Positions 25,790 through 34,765 of a stretch of DNA of 43,649 bases are shown in pieces (the first letter of the stretch is position 1; each line of letters begins with the position of its first letter). The stretch lies in the NCBI GenBank assembly GCA_022486625.1, contig JAKVKH010000031.1, positions 1 through 43,649 on the forward strand. The letters run 5' to 3'. Both the position numbers and the translations under genes were made by a program. Below the pieces are notes generated by a model. The model made no database searches, was not told where the DNA came from, and worked only from the letters and a program-made list of their open reading frames with translations. This stretch comes from Butyrivibrio sp. (GTDB taxonomy: Bacteria; Bacillota; Clostridia; Lachnospirales; Lachnospiraceae).

Positions 25790-25804
25790 AAATTCACTCC
25801 GTTC

Positions 25805-25822
25805 TGCAGTTTTCGCACTGCA
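25805..25822. other. Small hairpin between the GH25 gene and rfbB
   Basis: TGCAGT and ACTGCA give a 6-bp stem with a 6-base loop. No U-run follows, so it is not a typical terminator. It lies within the 58-base gap and may tune read-through or mRNA stability. Confidence 0.35.
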
Positions 25823-25847
25823 TTCTCTTCATCGTTTACTATTTCAT

Positions 25848-28800
25848 TCAATAGCAGATATTCATATCTACTCTACCTGAAATTCCAGTTACGGAACCCC
25901 TGGATGTATACTGCCACATATCATATCTGGTTGCAGAATAGGTCGGATTTGCCGCATACTGAGCCAGCCAGATCTTATACCCCGTAAGGCTTGAGGTGTT
26001 GATTCTGGATGTCAGCCATGTCTTATTTGCATATATTCCCGTACCATAACCTGCATTTGCCATCGTTGCACAGAATGCCTTGCATACCGTAGTTCTGGTT
26101 GCTGCATCTATTGCATCTCCTCGTCCGTTACTGCCTTCCACATCCAGATAAACCGGATAGGACAGGCCATGACCACTGCACAGATCTGCAACCATGGAAG
26201 CCTCTTCTACCGCTTCCACATCACTGATCGCCTGCGTGAAGAAATATACTCCTACCTTAAGTCCTGCTGCCGTCGCACCATTAATATTGGATCTGAATTT
26301 CGGATCCTCGATCAGGGCACCTGTAGATGAGCCCCTGTATCCGCAGCGGATAATGACAAATGATACTCCTGAATTTTTAACTGCAGCCCAGTCTATATTA
26401 CCATTCCATTTGGATACGTCAATTCCCATATTTCCGGAACCGGTCTGAAGCGCTCCATCACTGCCAAATGTATACTTGACTCCCTGAATCGTCTGTTCAC
26501 CGGTAATCACATTGCCGTCTTTATCATAAAAATAGGTTTTTCCGTCAATGGTCTGCCATCCGGTATACTTATATTTCTTTCCTGCCGTCTGAACATAAAA
26601 CTTTGAAGCAGTGAAATAATCTGCATAAGTTGCCTGTACATATGTTCCGTCTTTTAAGATATAAACAACATTGCCGCTCTTATCCTTCAGCACGGAGGCA
26701 CTGTCTGCCACTGTAACCGCACAGGTCGCAGTTTTCGTTGTATCTGCAGTACTGGTTGCTGTAATCGTTGCCGTACCGGCCTTCACCGCGGTCACCTTAC
26801 CTGCAGAAGATACCTTTGCCACTGATTCATCTGAAGAAGTCCATGTTACCTTTGTGGATGAAAGATCTGTTACTGTAGCCTTAAGTGTGGAAGTCTTTCC
26901 CACCAGCAATGTCAGTTTTGTGGCATTTAAAGTAACTGACGCCTTATCACTTGTAACCGTAACCGTCAGGGTCTTTGTGGAACTTCCGACAGTTGCTGTC
27001 AGTGTTGCGGTTCCTGCTGCCACACCGGTAACGGTGGAATCCTTTACTGTAGCAATCTTTTCGTCTGAAGATTTCCATGTCACCGTACCGCCCTTGGGCT
27101 CTGTCACCGCTGTCAGCGTTGCAGTCCCGCCTGCCACAATGGATGTTTTATCTATGCTGACACTGGAAATCGTATATGTCTTATCATTTACTGTTACTTT
27201 AACCGTTTCCGTATGTTTATCGCTGAAAGTAACGGTAATACTCGTTGAGCCTGCTTTTACTGCTGTGATTTTCCCGTTATCGACAGTTGCAACTGAAGCA
27301 TCTGCGCTTTCCCATTTTACGGATGTATCACTCAGATTTGCTGATGATGCGGTAACTGTCGCACTGTCCCCGACCGTCAGCGTTACTGTTGATTGTGACA
27401 GTTTATAGGTCGGTGCTTCCTTTTTCGTTGTTGCTTCTGTAGACGCATTGGATGTACCGGAGCTTCCCGCGCTTGCCGGCTTTGTCGTACTGCTGCTGGC
27501 TGCATTTACACTTGCCGAAGCCCCTGAATTAGCAAACATGCTCAGTCCTTTTACATCCAGTCTGGCACTTGCCGTCGGATCTGCAATGGTTGACTTGTCA
27601 ATCGCAGAATACGCAGTTGTGCTGTCATCCGATCCGATTTCTGTCTTTGTGGATTCCACCCACTCCACTGTATCCTTGTTTGCAGATTCCACCGGTGTAT
27701 TCTGTACCTGCGTATCTTCTTTTGCAACATTTACCTGCGCTTCGGTTTTGATCTCATCCTTTACATCAACCTTCTTATAAACAATAGTATCTTTTACCGT
27801 TATTTTCTGTGTATCATCAGAGATGGTATATTTGCTGTATTTCTCATCCAAAGGTGAAACAGTGACCTTATAGGTTCCTGCTGCAATATCAGACTTATAA
27901 ATAATACCGTCCATATCATCATCGTCATAGGTTTTACTTCCGTTTGGGCCATCAACCTTGACGGTAAAGGGAACACTTGCAATCAGCTTGCCTGTTGCCC
28001 TGTTGATAAACTTGATCTTGATATCCTTCTTGATGGTGGCAAGCGTCATTCTGACCTTTATGCCTTCTTCATCAGATGCTCCCACAGAAGCCGCCGACGA
28101 TGCTGCATCAGACGCTGCAATCTTTGCCTGTTGTGCATCTGCAACTGCCAGCAGTCCGCTCTCTCCGATTACTTTAACCCCATCCAGCTGTGTACCGACA
28201 TTTTTAAAAGATGCCACTTCCTTATTTCTGGCCTGTGCCTGCGCAAACAGCGTTCCAACTGAAATTCCGACTGCAATAATAATTCCACCTGCCAGAAGAG
28301 CAACCCGTTCCATTGCACTGGAATGTTTCAGGAAAGAAACCGCCTTCTTATGTGAACGCTTCCTGCCGTGTGTACCTTTCAAAGGTCTGCGGCGCTCTGC
28401 ATCATCCTCATCTTCATCATAATCATCTTCGTAACCATCATCACCGTCATCTTCATAATCCTCGTACTCTTCTTCGTACTCATCCGGATCATTCCGACGA
28501 TTTTTTCTGTCTTCCTGATAACCATCATCCTCATAACGGTCATCATCACTTATCTCATCATTTTCACGATCATCCTCATAATCATCATTCAGATCATTTT
28601 CTTCCTCATCGCCATCCTGATCATTCAGCTCATCTTCGCCGTAATCATCGTCGTCATCGTACCTGTCGTGTTCCCCGTCCTCATAATCATCCTGATCATA
28701 ATCATCCTGATCATAATCATCCTGATCATAACGGTCGTCATCGCGGTCAGACCTGCGATCATATTCCTCGTCATCCTCGCGGTCGTATGCATCATCTTCT

Positions 28801-28961
28801 TCATCATAATCATCACGATCATAACGATCTTCCTCTTCATCATAATCGTCACGGTCATATCTGTCTTCTTCAGAACGTTTTCTGCTGCGCTGAACACTTC
28901 TGCCGGTTCTTCGCACGCCCCTTCTTTTCTTCTGTTGAAATAACCCAAAACTCTTTTTCAT
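25848..28961 (-). CDS. Membrane-anchored GH25 muramidase with Big2 domains and acidic cytoplasmic tail
   Basis: 1037 aa, type II membrane protein. In order: a short basic start (1-30), a very acidic Asp/Glu/Tyr/Arg repeat tract (about 31-190), a basic stretch, one membrane segment (about 218-240), a prealbumin-like domain (about 310-390), a Ser/Thr/Ala linker, three Ig-like Big2 repeats (about 530-770; VKWESADASVATVDNGKITA and relatives), a cell-wall-binding-like repeat pair (WQTIDGKTYFYDKDGNVITG) and a C-terminal GH25 lysozyme domain (about 845-1037). GH25 signs are MGIDVSKWNGNIDW with Asp848, VYLDVEGS with Asp940 and Glu942, and YDMWQYTS. GH25 enzymes cut the MurNAc-GlcNAc bond, so it probably remodels peptidoglycan where the polymer is attached. 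It has its own promoter (29030-29058). GGGAG lies 13 bases before the ATG, a rather long spacing. Confidence 0.93.
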   Translation of the reverse strand: MKKSFGLFQQKKRRGVRRTGRSVQRSRKRSEEDRYDRDDYDEEEDRYDRDDYDEEDDAYDREDDEEYDRRSDRDDDRYDQDDYDQDDYDQDDYEDGEHDRYDDDDDYGEDELNDQDGDEEENDLNDDYEDDRENDEISDDDRYEDDGYQEDRKNRRNDPDEYEEEYEDYEDDGDDGYEDDYDEDEDDAERRRPLKGTHGRKRSHKKAVSFLKHSSAMERVALLAGGIIIAVGISVGTLFAQAQARNKEVASFKNVGTQLDGVKVIGESGLLAVADAQQAKIAASDAASSAASVGASDEEGIKVRMTLATIKKDIKIKFINRATGKLIASVPFTVKVDGPNGSKTYDDDDMDGIIYKSDIAAGTYKVTVSPLDEKYSKYTISDDTQKITVKDTIVYKKVDVKDEIKTEAQVNVAKEDTQVQNTPVESANKDTVEWVESTKTEIGSDDSTTAYSAIDKSTIADPTASARLDVKGLSMFANSGASASVNAASSSTTKPASAGSSGTSNASTEATTKKEAPTYKLSQSTVTLTVGDSATVTASSANLSDTSVKWESADASVATVDNGKITAVKAGSTSITVTFSDKHTETVKVTVNDKTYTISSVSIDKTSIVAGGTATLTAVTEPKGGTVTWKSSDEKIATVKDSTVTGVAAGTATLTATVGSSTKTLTVTVTSDKASVTLNATKLTLLVGKTSTLKATVTDLSSTKVTWTSSDESVAKVSSAGKVTAVKAGTATITATSTADTTKTATCAVTVADSASVLKDKSGNVVYILKDGTYVQATYADYFTASKFYVQTAGKKYKYTGWQTIDGKTYFYDKDGNVITGEQTIQGVKYTFGSDGALQTGSGNMGIDVSKWNGNIDWAAVKNSGVSFVIIRCGYRGSSTGALIEDPKFRSNINGATAAGLKVGVYFFTQAISDVEAVEEASMVADLCSGHGLSYPVYLDVEGSNGRGDAIDAATRTTVCKAFCATMANAGYGTGIYANKTWLTSRINTSSLTGYKIWLAQYAANPTYSATRYDMWQYTSRGSVTGISGRVDMNICY
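28681..28731. repeat. Tandem 15-bp repeat inside the GH25 gene
   Basis: Three exact copies of TCATAATCATCCTGA and part of a fourth, encoding a five-residue acidic unit (YDQDD). A related pair of 36-bp units lies at 28801-28872, encoding a 12-residue unit (EEDRYDRDDYDE). Both unit lengths are multiples of three, so copy-number changes would alter tail length without breaking the frame. Confidence 0.85.
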
Positions 28962-29029
28962 TCTGTATCGCCAGCTCCCGTAAATTTATTGTAATTCTGC
29001 CTGATTGATGCTGTAAAAATACAGCCTAC

Positions 29030-29058
29030 ATTCTAGCATTTGCCACGTGAATGCGCAA
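29030..29058 (-). promoter_or_regulatory. Sigma-A type promoter for the GH25 gene
   Basis: Minus strand: TTGCGC (-35, 29058-29053), 17-base spacer, TAGAAT (-10, 29035-29030) with an extended TG one base before it. Predicted transcript start is near 29023. It lies directly after the stop of the EamA-like gene, so the GH25-rfb-exporter block can be transcribed apart from the upstream block. A 6-bp hairpin (GCTGTA/TACAGC, 29010-29025) would lie at the very start of the mRNA. Confidence 0.7.
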
Positions 29059-29060
29059 CT

Positions 29061-29399
29061 TCATGCCAGATAAAAGACCATGATACCCATAAGAAGCAGG
29101 ATCATGCCTGATATTTTCCTGACTGTGATCCGTTCCTGAAAGAATATTCTGCTCAGAAACATAACAATAATATAACCGATCGGTTCCAGTACAACCACCC
29201 GCATATAACCAAGTCCGCCATAACAGATAATGGATATCAGCATGGAAAAAGCAAGCATTGCATAACCTGCAATCACAAGCACATTCAGATATTCTCTGAT
29301 AAACGAACTGTAATGCTTTTTGGCGCTTTTTTTCAGAAGAATCTGAGAAGACGAAGCAACCAGTTCCCCACAGATCATAAGAATCAGATATTTTATCAT
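29061..29399 (-). CDS. Half-size EamA/SMR-like membrane transporter, subunit 2
   Basis: 112-aa protein with four membrane helices, the size and layout of small multidrug resistance/ArnE-ArnF-like proteins. Seen: MIKYLILMICGELVASSSQI with a membrane-buried Glu near residue 12, LEPIGYIIVMFLSRIFFQER (about 71-90) and a final helix KISGMILLLMGIMVFYLA. It starts on TAATG, sharing one base with the stop of the partner gene, so the two are translationally coupled and probably make a heterodimer. ArnE/ArnF-type pairs are thought to flip undecaprenyl-phosphate-linked sugars. With a GtrB-like transferase and a GT-C-like protein in the same block, a lipid-P-sugar flippase is the most attractive role, but that is inference. 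Confidence 0.82.
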   Translation of the reverse strand: MIKYLILMICGELVASSSQILLKKSAKKHYSSFIREYLNVLVIAGYAMLAFSMLISIICYGGLGYMRVVVLEPIGYIIVMFLSRIFFQERITVRKISGMILLLMGIMVFYLA

Positions 29400-29776
29400 T
29401 ATGTCTGATCCTCCTGTGTACTCTCATCTGTTGCTTCACTGTTGATAACAATTGTTCCTGCCACGACCAGAAGTACACCGATCACCTTGGGCAGGGTAAT
29501 GGAATCTCTGAAAATCAGCACGCTCCATAAAAGTGACCACAAAAGTGTCATTGCCTTATTGGCATAGGCAATGGACAGCTCAAATTTTTTAATCATCTGC
29601 TGCCAGCAGATCGCATATATTCCAAGTACTGCAAACTCCAGAAAATAGAGTGCAATGAACTTTGCCGACATGAACGGCTGGTCTGAAACCAGCTTTGCAA
29701 TTACCGTATTGATACTGTATATGACCACTGCTGCCTGCAGCATCACAATATCAATCATCCGTACTTTCTTTTTCAA
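29399..29776 (-). CDS. Half-size EamA/SMR-like membrane transporter, subunit 1
   Basis: 125-aa, four-helix protein paired with the next gene. Seen: MLQAAVVIYSINTVIAKLVS, a helix around YFLEFAVLGIYAICWQQM, YANKAMTLLWSLLWSVLIFR and PKVIGVLLVVAGTIVI, then a short acidic tail. Family: drug/metabolite transporter superfamily, half-size. The start is TTG at 29776 with GGGG 8 bases upstream; an in-frame ATG at 29758 is the alternative. Two non-identical subunits in tandem are typical of heterodimeric SMR/ArnEF-like flippases. It follows the SGNH-type gene by 26 bases. Confidence 0.82.
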   Translation of the reverse strand: MKKKVRMIDIVMLQAAVVIYSINTVIAKLVSDQPFMSAKFIALYFLEFAVLGIYAICWQQMIKKFELSIAYANKAMTLLWSLLWSVLIFRDSITLPKVIGVLLVVAGTIVINSEATDESTQEDQT

Positions 29777-29802
29777 CTCATTTTCCCCATTCAGTATTCT
29801 TC

Positions 29803-30927
29803 TTATTTCGAACTTCCGGCAGATCCTGATGAGTCATCCGAAAATACCAGTTTCACCAAATGATCCGTAATATAATCTCTTGCCTTTTCATTCAGATGAA
29901 TATTGTCTGTCAGATATTCCTTATAATTATCGGCGTCAATGGTTCCGTAATAATTATCCTCCATGGTTACGCCTACATCTTCACATACATCGATCAATTT
30001 GATCAGATATGTGGAAAGCTTACCATCTCCAAGATCTTCATTATCCGCATCGATCATCTTGCCGTTGCTGTCATAAGCCAGACAATAGGTCAGAGACATG
30101 ACAACCAGCCGGATGAAAGGATATTTCTTATGAATAGCCTTAAGCCCGCTGTCATAGGCACCGGCATAGGTCTGCGGATTGACATCATTATTCGGATCAT
30201 AACAGGTATTGCCGTTAAGGTAATCCTGCCCGTCGTACATCACCACAATCATATCCACATTATTGAAATCAATGCTTTTGAGTGTATCCACAGACTTTAC
30301 ATACTGATCATTTCCCATGGTCGGCGCAAGCTGTTCCATTGCAGAGAAATCTCCGCTGGAAATAAACTGTGAAACATAGAAAAAGCTGTACATATCAATC
30401 GGATAGGAATTATCAAACTTCGCATTTTTAATGGCAACGGTTGAAGACGGAAATGCCGCATTATATACTGTTGCTCCGGTCTTTTTGGCAATCATTCCCG
30501 CCATTCCGGTATCTGAAGTATCATCTGAAAACGGATCATTTCCAAGGCACAGAATTGTTTCCTTCCCATCATCCTTATGTCCTGCAAGATCAGAATCCGG
30601 CTGCAAAAATACCTGATCCAGAACTTCCACATCATAAGCACTGGAACTGGCATTGGCATCAAGTTCCACCTTCTGTCCCTTATTCCACTTCACCAGTTTG
30701 AATACGGAAAAAGCAATCACCAGCACAATTGCAAGGAGCAGCACAACATTAAGCATAGCCAGCGTTTCATTTTTCTTTCTTCTGCCATGACGCTTCTTTT
30801 TGTCCGGATTTATCTCTTCTCCTGGTGTATTCTCTTCTGCGTTTTCCTGAAAATCTGCAGATTCACTCAGATCGTCAGCCCTTTCTGATTCATTCTTCCT
30901 GTTCTGATCAAAATCGTCTTTCTTCAT
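29803..30927 (-). CDS. Membrane-anchored SGNH-hydrolase-like protein
   Basis: 374 aa. A charged cytoplasmic N-terminus (about 1-52, Asp/Glu-rich then HGRRKKN), one membrane segment (about 58-78, LNVVLLLAIVLVIAFSVFKL) and an extracellular SGNH-like domain. Seen: ILCLGNDPFSDDTSD where block I belongs (Asn in place of the usual GDS serine), YNAAFPSST, VDMIVVMYDGQDYLNG in the place of the block III GxND, and TDNIHLNEKARDYI, the Asp-x-x-His of block V. Such proteins act as esterases or O-acyltransferases on extracellular glycans. The altered block I makes the catalytic mechanism uncertain; it might be a binding partner. It lies between the aminotransferase and the small transporter pair, in the presumed decoration block. 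Confidence 0.75.
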   Translation of the reverse strand: MKKDDFDQNRKNESERADDLSESADFQENAEENTPGEEINPDKKKRHGRRKKNETLAMLNVVLLLAIVLVIAFSVFKLVKWNKGQKVELDANASSSAYDVEVLDQVFLQPDSDLAGHKDDGKETILCLGNDPFSDDTSDTGMAGMIAKKTGATVYNAAFPSSTVAIKNAKFDNSYPIDMYSFFYVSQFISSGDFSAMEQLAPTMGNDQYVKSVDTLKSIDFNNVDMIVVMYDGQDYLNGNTCYDPNNDVNPQTYAGAYDSGLKAIHKKYPFIRLVVMSLTYCLAYDSNGKMIDADNEDLGDGKLSTYLIKLIDVCEDVGVTMEDNYYGTIDADNYKEYLTDNIHLNEKARDYITDHLVKLVFSDDSSGSAGSSK

Positions 30928-30950
30928 CTGATATTCTCCATGTCAGTCAT

Positions 30951-32054
30951 TTATCTGTGGAAACGGTTCAGCGCATCCATCACTTCATCCTGTTCCTTGT
31001 ATGTCATTCCGGTATAGATCGGCAATGACAGAACTTCCTTCGCATACTTCTCCGTAACAGGAAGCGCTCCTTCCTGTATATTCAGATATCTGTATGCTTC
31101 TGACAGATGCGGCGGAATCGGATAATGAATAATTGTCATAATGTTTTTTTCTTCCAGATATGCCTTGAGCTCATCGCGCAGCTCCGGAACCCTGATAACA
31201 TACTGATGCCATACCGGTTCCGTATGTTCCATGACCTTCGGCTTCATGAAAAGAGGATTCTGAATTCCGTCTTCATACCTCTTTGCAAGCTCTCTGCGCT
31301 CCTGTGTGATCTCCTGCATATGACGAAGCTTCACTCTCAGAAGTCCCGCCTGCATCTCATCCAGTCTGGAATTTGCACCTACCACCATATTGTAATAGCG
31401 CTTTTCACTGCCGTAATTTCTGTATATCTTTATCAGTCTTGCAAGTTCAGGATCATCTGTCGTAATCGCACCGGCATCGCCGAATGCCCCCAGATTCTTG
31501 GAGGGGTAAAAAGAAAAACACCCGATATCTCCAAAACTTCCCGTCATTTTTCCGTCAAAACAGGCTCCATGCGACTGTGCACAGTCCTCCACCAGTTTCA
31601 GATGATGTCTGTCACAGATCTCCCTGATCCGGCTCATTTTCGCAGGTTGCCCATACAGATGTACTACCAGCACCGCCTTGGTTCTGGGGGTAATCTTCTC
31701 TTCTATCTGTTCTTCATCTATCTCATAATACGCATTCGGTTCAACGAAAACAGGAGTTGCATCATTAATCGTAATGCCCATGACACTGGCAATATAGGTA
31801 TTGCCCTGTACGATGACTTCGTCTCCCTTTCCGATTCCCAGTACGCGAAACGCAAGCCACAGTGCATCCAGCCCGCTGGCAACACCTGCTGCATATCTGG
31901 TTCCGACATAAGAAGCAAATTCTTCCTCAAATGCCTCATCTTCCCTGCCAAGAATATACCAGCCTGAACGCAGCACCTCCAGTGCTTTGTCCTCATATTC
32001 TTTCTGATATCTCTGAAATCCGCGATCCATGCGGCTTTGCATTATTTTTTCCAT
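30951..32054 (-). CDS. DegT/DnrJ/EryC1/StrS-type sugar nucleotide aminotransferase
   Basis: PLP enzyme that adds an amino group to a keto sugar nucleotide. About 367 aa. Seen: [20 protein letters not shown] (about 27-46), a PLP-binding Gly/Ser region [27 protein letters not shown] with the PLP-contacting Asp, and [14 protein letters not shown] with the Lys that forms the Schiff base, so it is an aminotransferase and not a Lys-less 3-dehydrase such as RfbH. The profile is close to FdtB/QdtB-like enzymes that act at C3 of dTDP-6-deoxy-hexuloses. A keto substrate could come from RfbB, though the isomerase these pathways need is not in the window. The ATG at 32054 is preferred over the TTG at 32078. 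Confidence 0.92.
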   Translation of the reverse strand: MEKIMQSRMDRGFQRYQKEYEDKALEVLRSGWYILGREDEAFEEEFASYVGTRYAAGVASGLDALWLAFRVLGIGKGDEVIVQGNTYIASVMGITINDATPVFVEPNAYYEIDEEQIEEKITPRTKAVLVVHLYGQPAKMSRIREICDRHHLKLVEDCAQSHGACFDGKMTGSFGDIGCFSFYPSKNLGAFGDAGAITTDDPELARLIKIYRNYGSEKRYYNMVVGANSRLDEMQAGLLRVKLRHMQEITQERRELAKRYEDGIQNPLFMKPKVMEHTEPVWHQYVIRVPELRDELKAYLEEKNIMTIIHYPIPPHLSEAYRYLNIQEGALPVTEKYAKEVLSLPIYTGMTYKEQDEVMDALNRFHR

Positions 32055-32115
32055 TTTTCCAACCTTTCGGATGCACAATCATCCAATATACGTGTTATAT
32101 TTTACCACAAACTCA

Positions 32116-32130
32116 TTAAGATTTTCTTAA
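32116..32130. repeat. Short palindrome in the SGNH-aminotransferase gap
   Basis: TTAAGATTTTCTTAA, two 6-base arms around three bases, lies just after the stop of the SGNH gene (minus strand) in an AT-rich gap of 80 bases. It could be a weak terminator or operator. A TATAAC-like -10 is nearby, but no convincing -35. Confidence 0.3.
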
Positions 32131-32134
32131 CATT

Positions 32135-33238
32135 TCAGTATTCCTTAGAAAAAAGGGTCTTAAAATCAAACCGATCCACAATTTCACGCATTTTTTTCAG
32201 CTGCCCCGGCATCTCTCCCGCCTTTACCTCACAGTCGCCATTTTCAAAGCATTTCACCATGTACTGATTAATCTCCGGCTTGTAATGCGTATAATCCGCA
32301 TAGTTGTTCAGATCTGTCACAACATCCTCAAGGTTCTGAAAATAGAATACCCGGACATTGCCATACTGCAGAAGCGTATCTGCAATATACTCATACTGAT
32401 TCATCGTGGCTTCAAGATGATTTTCATTCAGTACATCATTCCAGTACAGGATGCTGTATGGAGGAAAAAACATGTAAAATTCAGTTTCCGGATGTGCCTT
32501 GATAAACGGAAGAATATTTTCCTCCAGATTTTCTCTGGTTCCCGCAAGCAGCTCATCTGCCGGCATCTCCTGTGCTGTCTTTGCAGAAGGCACATAATTA
32601 TGCATCACCCACTGTATATTGTAATAATCCGGTGTCCACCAGCTGGCATATACTTCCGAAAGACTGGTAGGATCACGGTTGATCATCGGCCGTAAAATAT
32701 ACTGCAGAAGTACATCCTTATTCAGCAGATAGGACACATCATTAAACGGATTCCGGTCATACAGGTATTCCGGCAACGGATACTTGGTATCTTCCGTTCC
32801 TGCCGTATAAGTCATGGCATCCACACCAATGAAAACAGCCTTTACCTGATTCGCCTTTCTGGCACGTGATGTGTCATCATAGACCAGATTCAGAATATTG
32901 TAATCATCGTGCGGAAGTGCTCCGCTGTAGCTGAGTTTTAATGTATCAAGCCCCATAATCTGCTGGAAATCATCTGTATGAAAATTCACCGTCATGGATG
33001 AGCCGATAATGCAGCTGTCATACGTCATGTTCCTCGCCATTCCCGGATTCTGTGAAAGCTGATTATCCACCACATACGGAAAACCGGAGAGCGGTTCATG
33101 ATAATGAAAAAAAGGGTCAACATATCCCACCAGAATACCTGTCATAAGAAGAAGTATCCCCGCCGTCAGTCCAAAGGTAAGAAGTGCTTTCCCTGCCGGA
33201 CTCATTTTTCTTTTCCTGTTCTGATCCACCTGTTTCAT
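32135..33238 (-). CDS. SGNH-like extracellular protein partnered with an MBOAT acyltransferase
   Basis: 367 aa. One N-terminal membrane segment (about 17-40, LLTFGLTAGILLLMTGILVG) and an extracellular domain. Seen: CIIGSSMTVNF (about 75-85) with the GSS nucleophile region, KAVFIGVDAMTYTAG, TEFYMFFPPYSILYW, and YADYTHYKPEINQYM near the end with the Asp-x-x-His pair. Layout and motifs fit the DltD/AlgX-AlgJ-like group that receives acyl groups from an MBOAT protein and transfers them to a glycan. The MBOAT gene lies 22 bases upstream, supporting a two-part acyltransferase. AAGGA precedes the ATG. Acyl group and target are not readable from sequence. Confidence 0.85.
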   Translation of the reverse strand: MKQVDQNRKRKMSPAGKALLTFGLTAGILLLMTGILVGYVDPFFHYHEPLSGFPYVVDNQLSQNPGMARNMTYDSCIIGSSMTVNFHTDDFQQIMGLDTLKLSYSGALPHDDYNILNLVYDDTSRARKANQVKAVFIGVDAMTYTAGTEDTKYPLPEYLYDRNPFNDVSYLLNKDVLLQYILRPMINRDPTSLSEVYASWWTPDYYNIQWVMHNYVPSAKTAQEMPADELLAGTRENLEENILPFIKAHPETEFYMFFPPYSILYWNDVLNENHLEATMNQYEYIADTLLQYGNVRVFYFQNLEDVVTDLNNYADYTHYKPEINQYMVKCFENGDCEVKAGEMPGQLKKMREIVDRFDFKTLFSKEY

Positions 33239-33260
33239 ATTGCTGTCCTTATATTTGATC

Positions 33261-34760
33261 TCAGAAATTCAGATACAGAAATGTACTGACACCGGAAAAA
33301 CTCAGTACACTCCATACAAACAGAATTCCCGTAAGAAACGCCCATCTGCGATTCACCCTGCATTCCTGCGCGGCTTTATCCGCTCTTTTACCGAAAAGAG
33401 AAAGAAGTATCGCTACTGCCAGTACCACCCACATGCAGATATAGCCGCTGTATTTCCACTGCGCGACCGGCGTCACCTTAAGAACATACCAGATCTCATC
33501 CAGATGAAAGCTGTCTGCCAGATCCGGCGTTACCTGCAGTACGGGCCTTCGCAGAATGTTTCCGAACATCCGGAATGCATCTGCTGCAGAATCTGCCCGG
33601 AAAAAGATCCATGTCGCGGTAACGTACAGATCAGTCAGAAATACTCCTGCCACATGCCCTGCTTTTCCCGGAAGAGGCTTCACATTCTTTCTCTGCAGCA
33701 TCCTTGTCACCATATACAGAATACCGTGCATCAGTCCCCAGATGATAAAGGTCCAGCCCGCACCATGCCAGAAACCGCTCAGCAGAAAGATCAGAAAGAT
33801 ATTTCTGTAGAGTCTGAAGGTTCCCTCTCTGCTGCCGCCAAGCGGAATATAGACATATCTGGTAAAGAACCTGGTCAGCGTAATATGCCATCTTTTCCAG
33901 AAATCAATGATATTCCTTGCCTGATACGGCATATTGAAGTTCAGCGGCAGTTCCAGCCCCATCATCCGGCAGACTCCCTGTGCCATATCGCAGTATCCGC
34001 TGAAATCAAAATACAGCTGAAGCGCATAGCTGACTGCCACGATTACTGCATCCATCTGCGTCAGCGTTGTCAGATTCGTATACCCGTAATCCGCTGCTTT
34101 TCCCAGCGTATCTGCAAGGAGCACTTTCTTTGCAAGCCCCATGGCAAACAAAAGAACTGCCCGGTAAAAAGCTTCGCTCTGCAGCCGGACTGCCGGCATA
34201 TGATCAAACTGTGCCTTCATCTCATCAAAGCGTACAATCGGTCCCTGCAGGATCTTAGGAAAAAAGGTAATGTATACCGCATAATCCAGAAGACCACATT
34301 CCTGAATATCGCCCTTCCATGCATCTGTCAGGAATGAAATCTGCTGAAACGTATAAAAGCTGATTGCCAGCGGAAGAAGCACCGCTGCGAAGCTGAAGGT
34401 TCTGCCGGAAACCATTTGCAGAACCTCACTGAAAAATCCCGCATATTTGAAATACACAAGAAGCACCAGATTTCCGATGATTCCTGTTGCAAAAAAGAAT
34501 CCGGAAAGCCGCCTTTTCTGTCCCTGTGCAGTTTTCCGCATCAGAAGGAATATAAGGTACTCAAAAATGCAGCTGCCAAGAAACAATGACAGAAACTGCA
34601 GCCCGAAAGACGCATAAAACCAGAGCGACATCCCTGTCAGCCACAGTTTCATCATTACTGCCGCTTTTGCAGGCTTTCGCTCCAGATATGCAATCATATA
34701 ATATCCGGTCAGAAGTACCGGAAGAAATGCAAACACAAACAAATAGGAATTAAACAGCAT
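33261..34760 (-). CDS. MBOAT family membrane O-acyltransferase
   Basis: 499 aa, the full length of AlgI/DltB-like acyltransferases, with about ten membrane segments. Seen: YTFQQISFLTDAWKGDIQEC, KILQGPIVRFDEM, YFDFSGYCDMAQGVCRMMGL, NIIDFWKRWHITLTRFFTRY, YVYIPLGGSREG and FWHGAGWTFIIWGLMHG with the conserved His. It takes an acyl group from a cytoplasmic donor and passes it across the membrane, here most likely to the SGNH protein encoded just downstream. It shares general design with the truncated MBOAT at the left edge. The start ATG at 34760 lies 5 bases after the previous stop, with only a weak site (AGTAAG), so translational coupling is likely. Confidence 0.95.
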   Translation of the reverse strand: MLFNSYLFVFAFLPVLLTGYYMIAYLERKPAKAAVMMKLWLTGMSLWFYASFGLQFLSLFLGSCIFEYLIFLLMRKTAQGQKRRLSGFFFATGIIGNLVLLVYFKYAGFFSEVLQMVSGRTFSFAAVLLPLAISFYTFQQISFLTDAWKGDIQECGLLDYAVYITFFPKILQGPIVRFDEMKAQFDHMPAVRLQSEAFYRAVLLFAMGLAKKVLLADTLGKAADYGYTNLTTLTQMDAVIVAVSYALQLYFDFSGYCDMAQGVCRMMGLELPLNFNMPYQARNIIDFWKRWHITLTRFFTRYVYIPLGGSREGTFRLYRNIFLIFLLSGFWHGAGWTFIIWGLMHGILYMVTRMLQRKNVKPLPGKAGHVAGVFLTDLYVTATWIFFRADSAADAFRMFGNILRRPVLQVTPDLADSFHLDEIWYVLKVTPVAQWKYSGYICMWVVLAVAILLSLFGKRADKAAQECRVNRRWAFLTGILFVWSVLSFSGVSTFLYLNF

Positions 34761-34765
34761 TTTCT

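Noticed and set aside
25790..25847. Terminator between the GH25 gene and rfbB
   Set aside because: Only a 6-bp hairpin without U-run; read-through into the rfb-exporter genes is more likely.
26671..27408. 245-aa plus-strand ORF rich in Val, Ser and Thr
   Set aside because: Antisense of the Big2 repeats; no ribosome binding site, and its pseudo-repeats come from the repeated sense strand.
28681..28872. Repeats that could be taken for a CRISPR array
   Set aside because: Units of 15 and 36 bp are directly adjacent with no unique spacers and are in frame within a coding sequence.
28313..29008. 231-aa plus-strand ORF rich in His, Asn and Arg
   Set aside because: It is the antisense of the acidic repeat region of the GH25 gene; its composition follows from the GAT/GAC-rich opposite strand.
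29026..29478. 150-aa minus-strand ORF overlapping the two half-size transporters
   Set aside because: It is a shifted frame across both transporter genes, Cys/Tyr-rich, without membrane pattern; the coupled pair explains the region better.
33240..34337. 365-aa plus-strand ORF
   Set aside because: Antisense of the complete MBOAT gene, Cys/His/Pro-rich with no recognisable domain.
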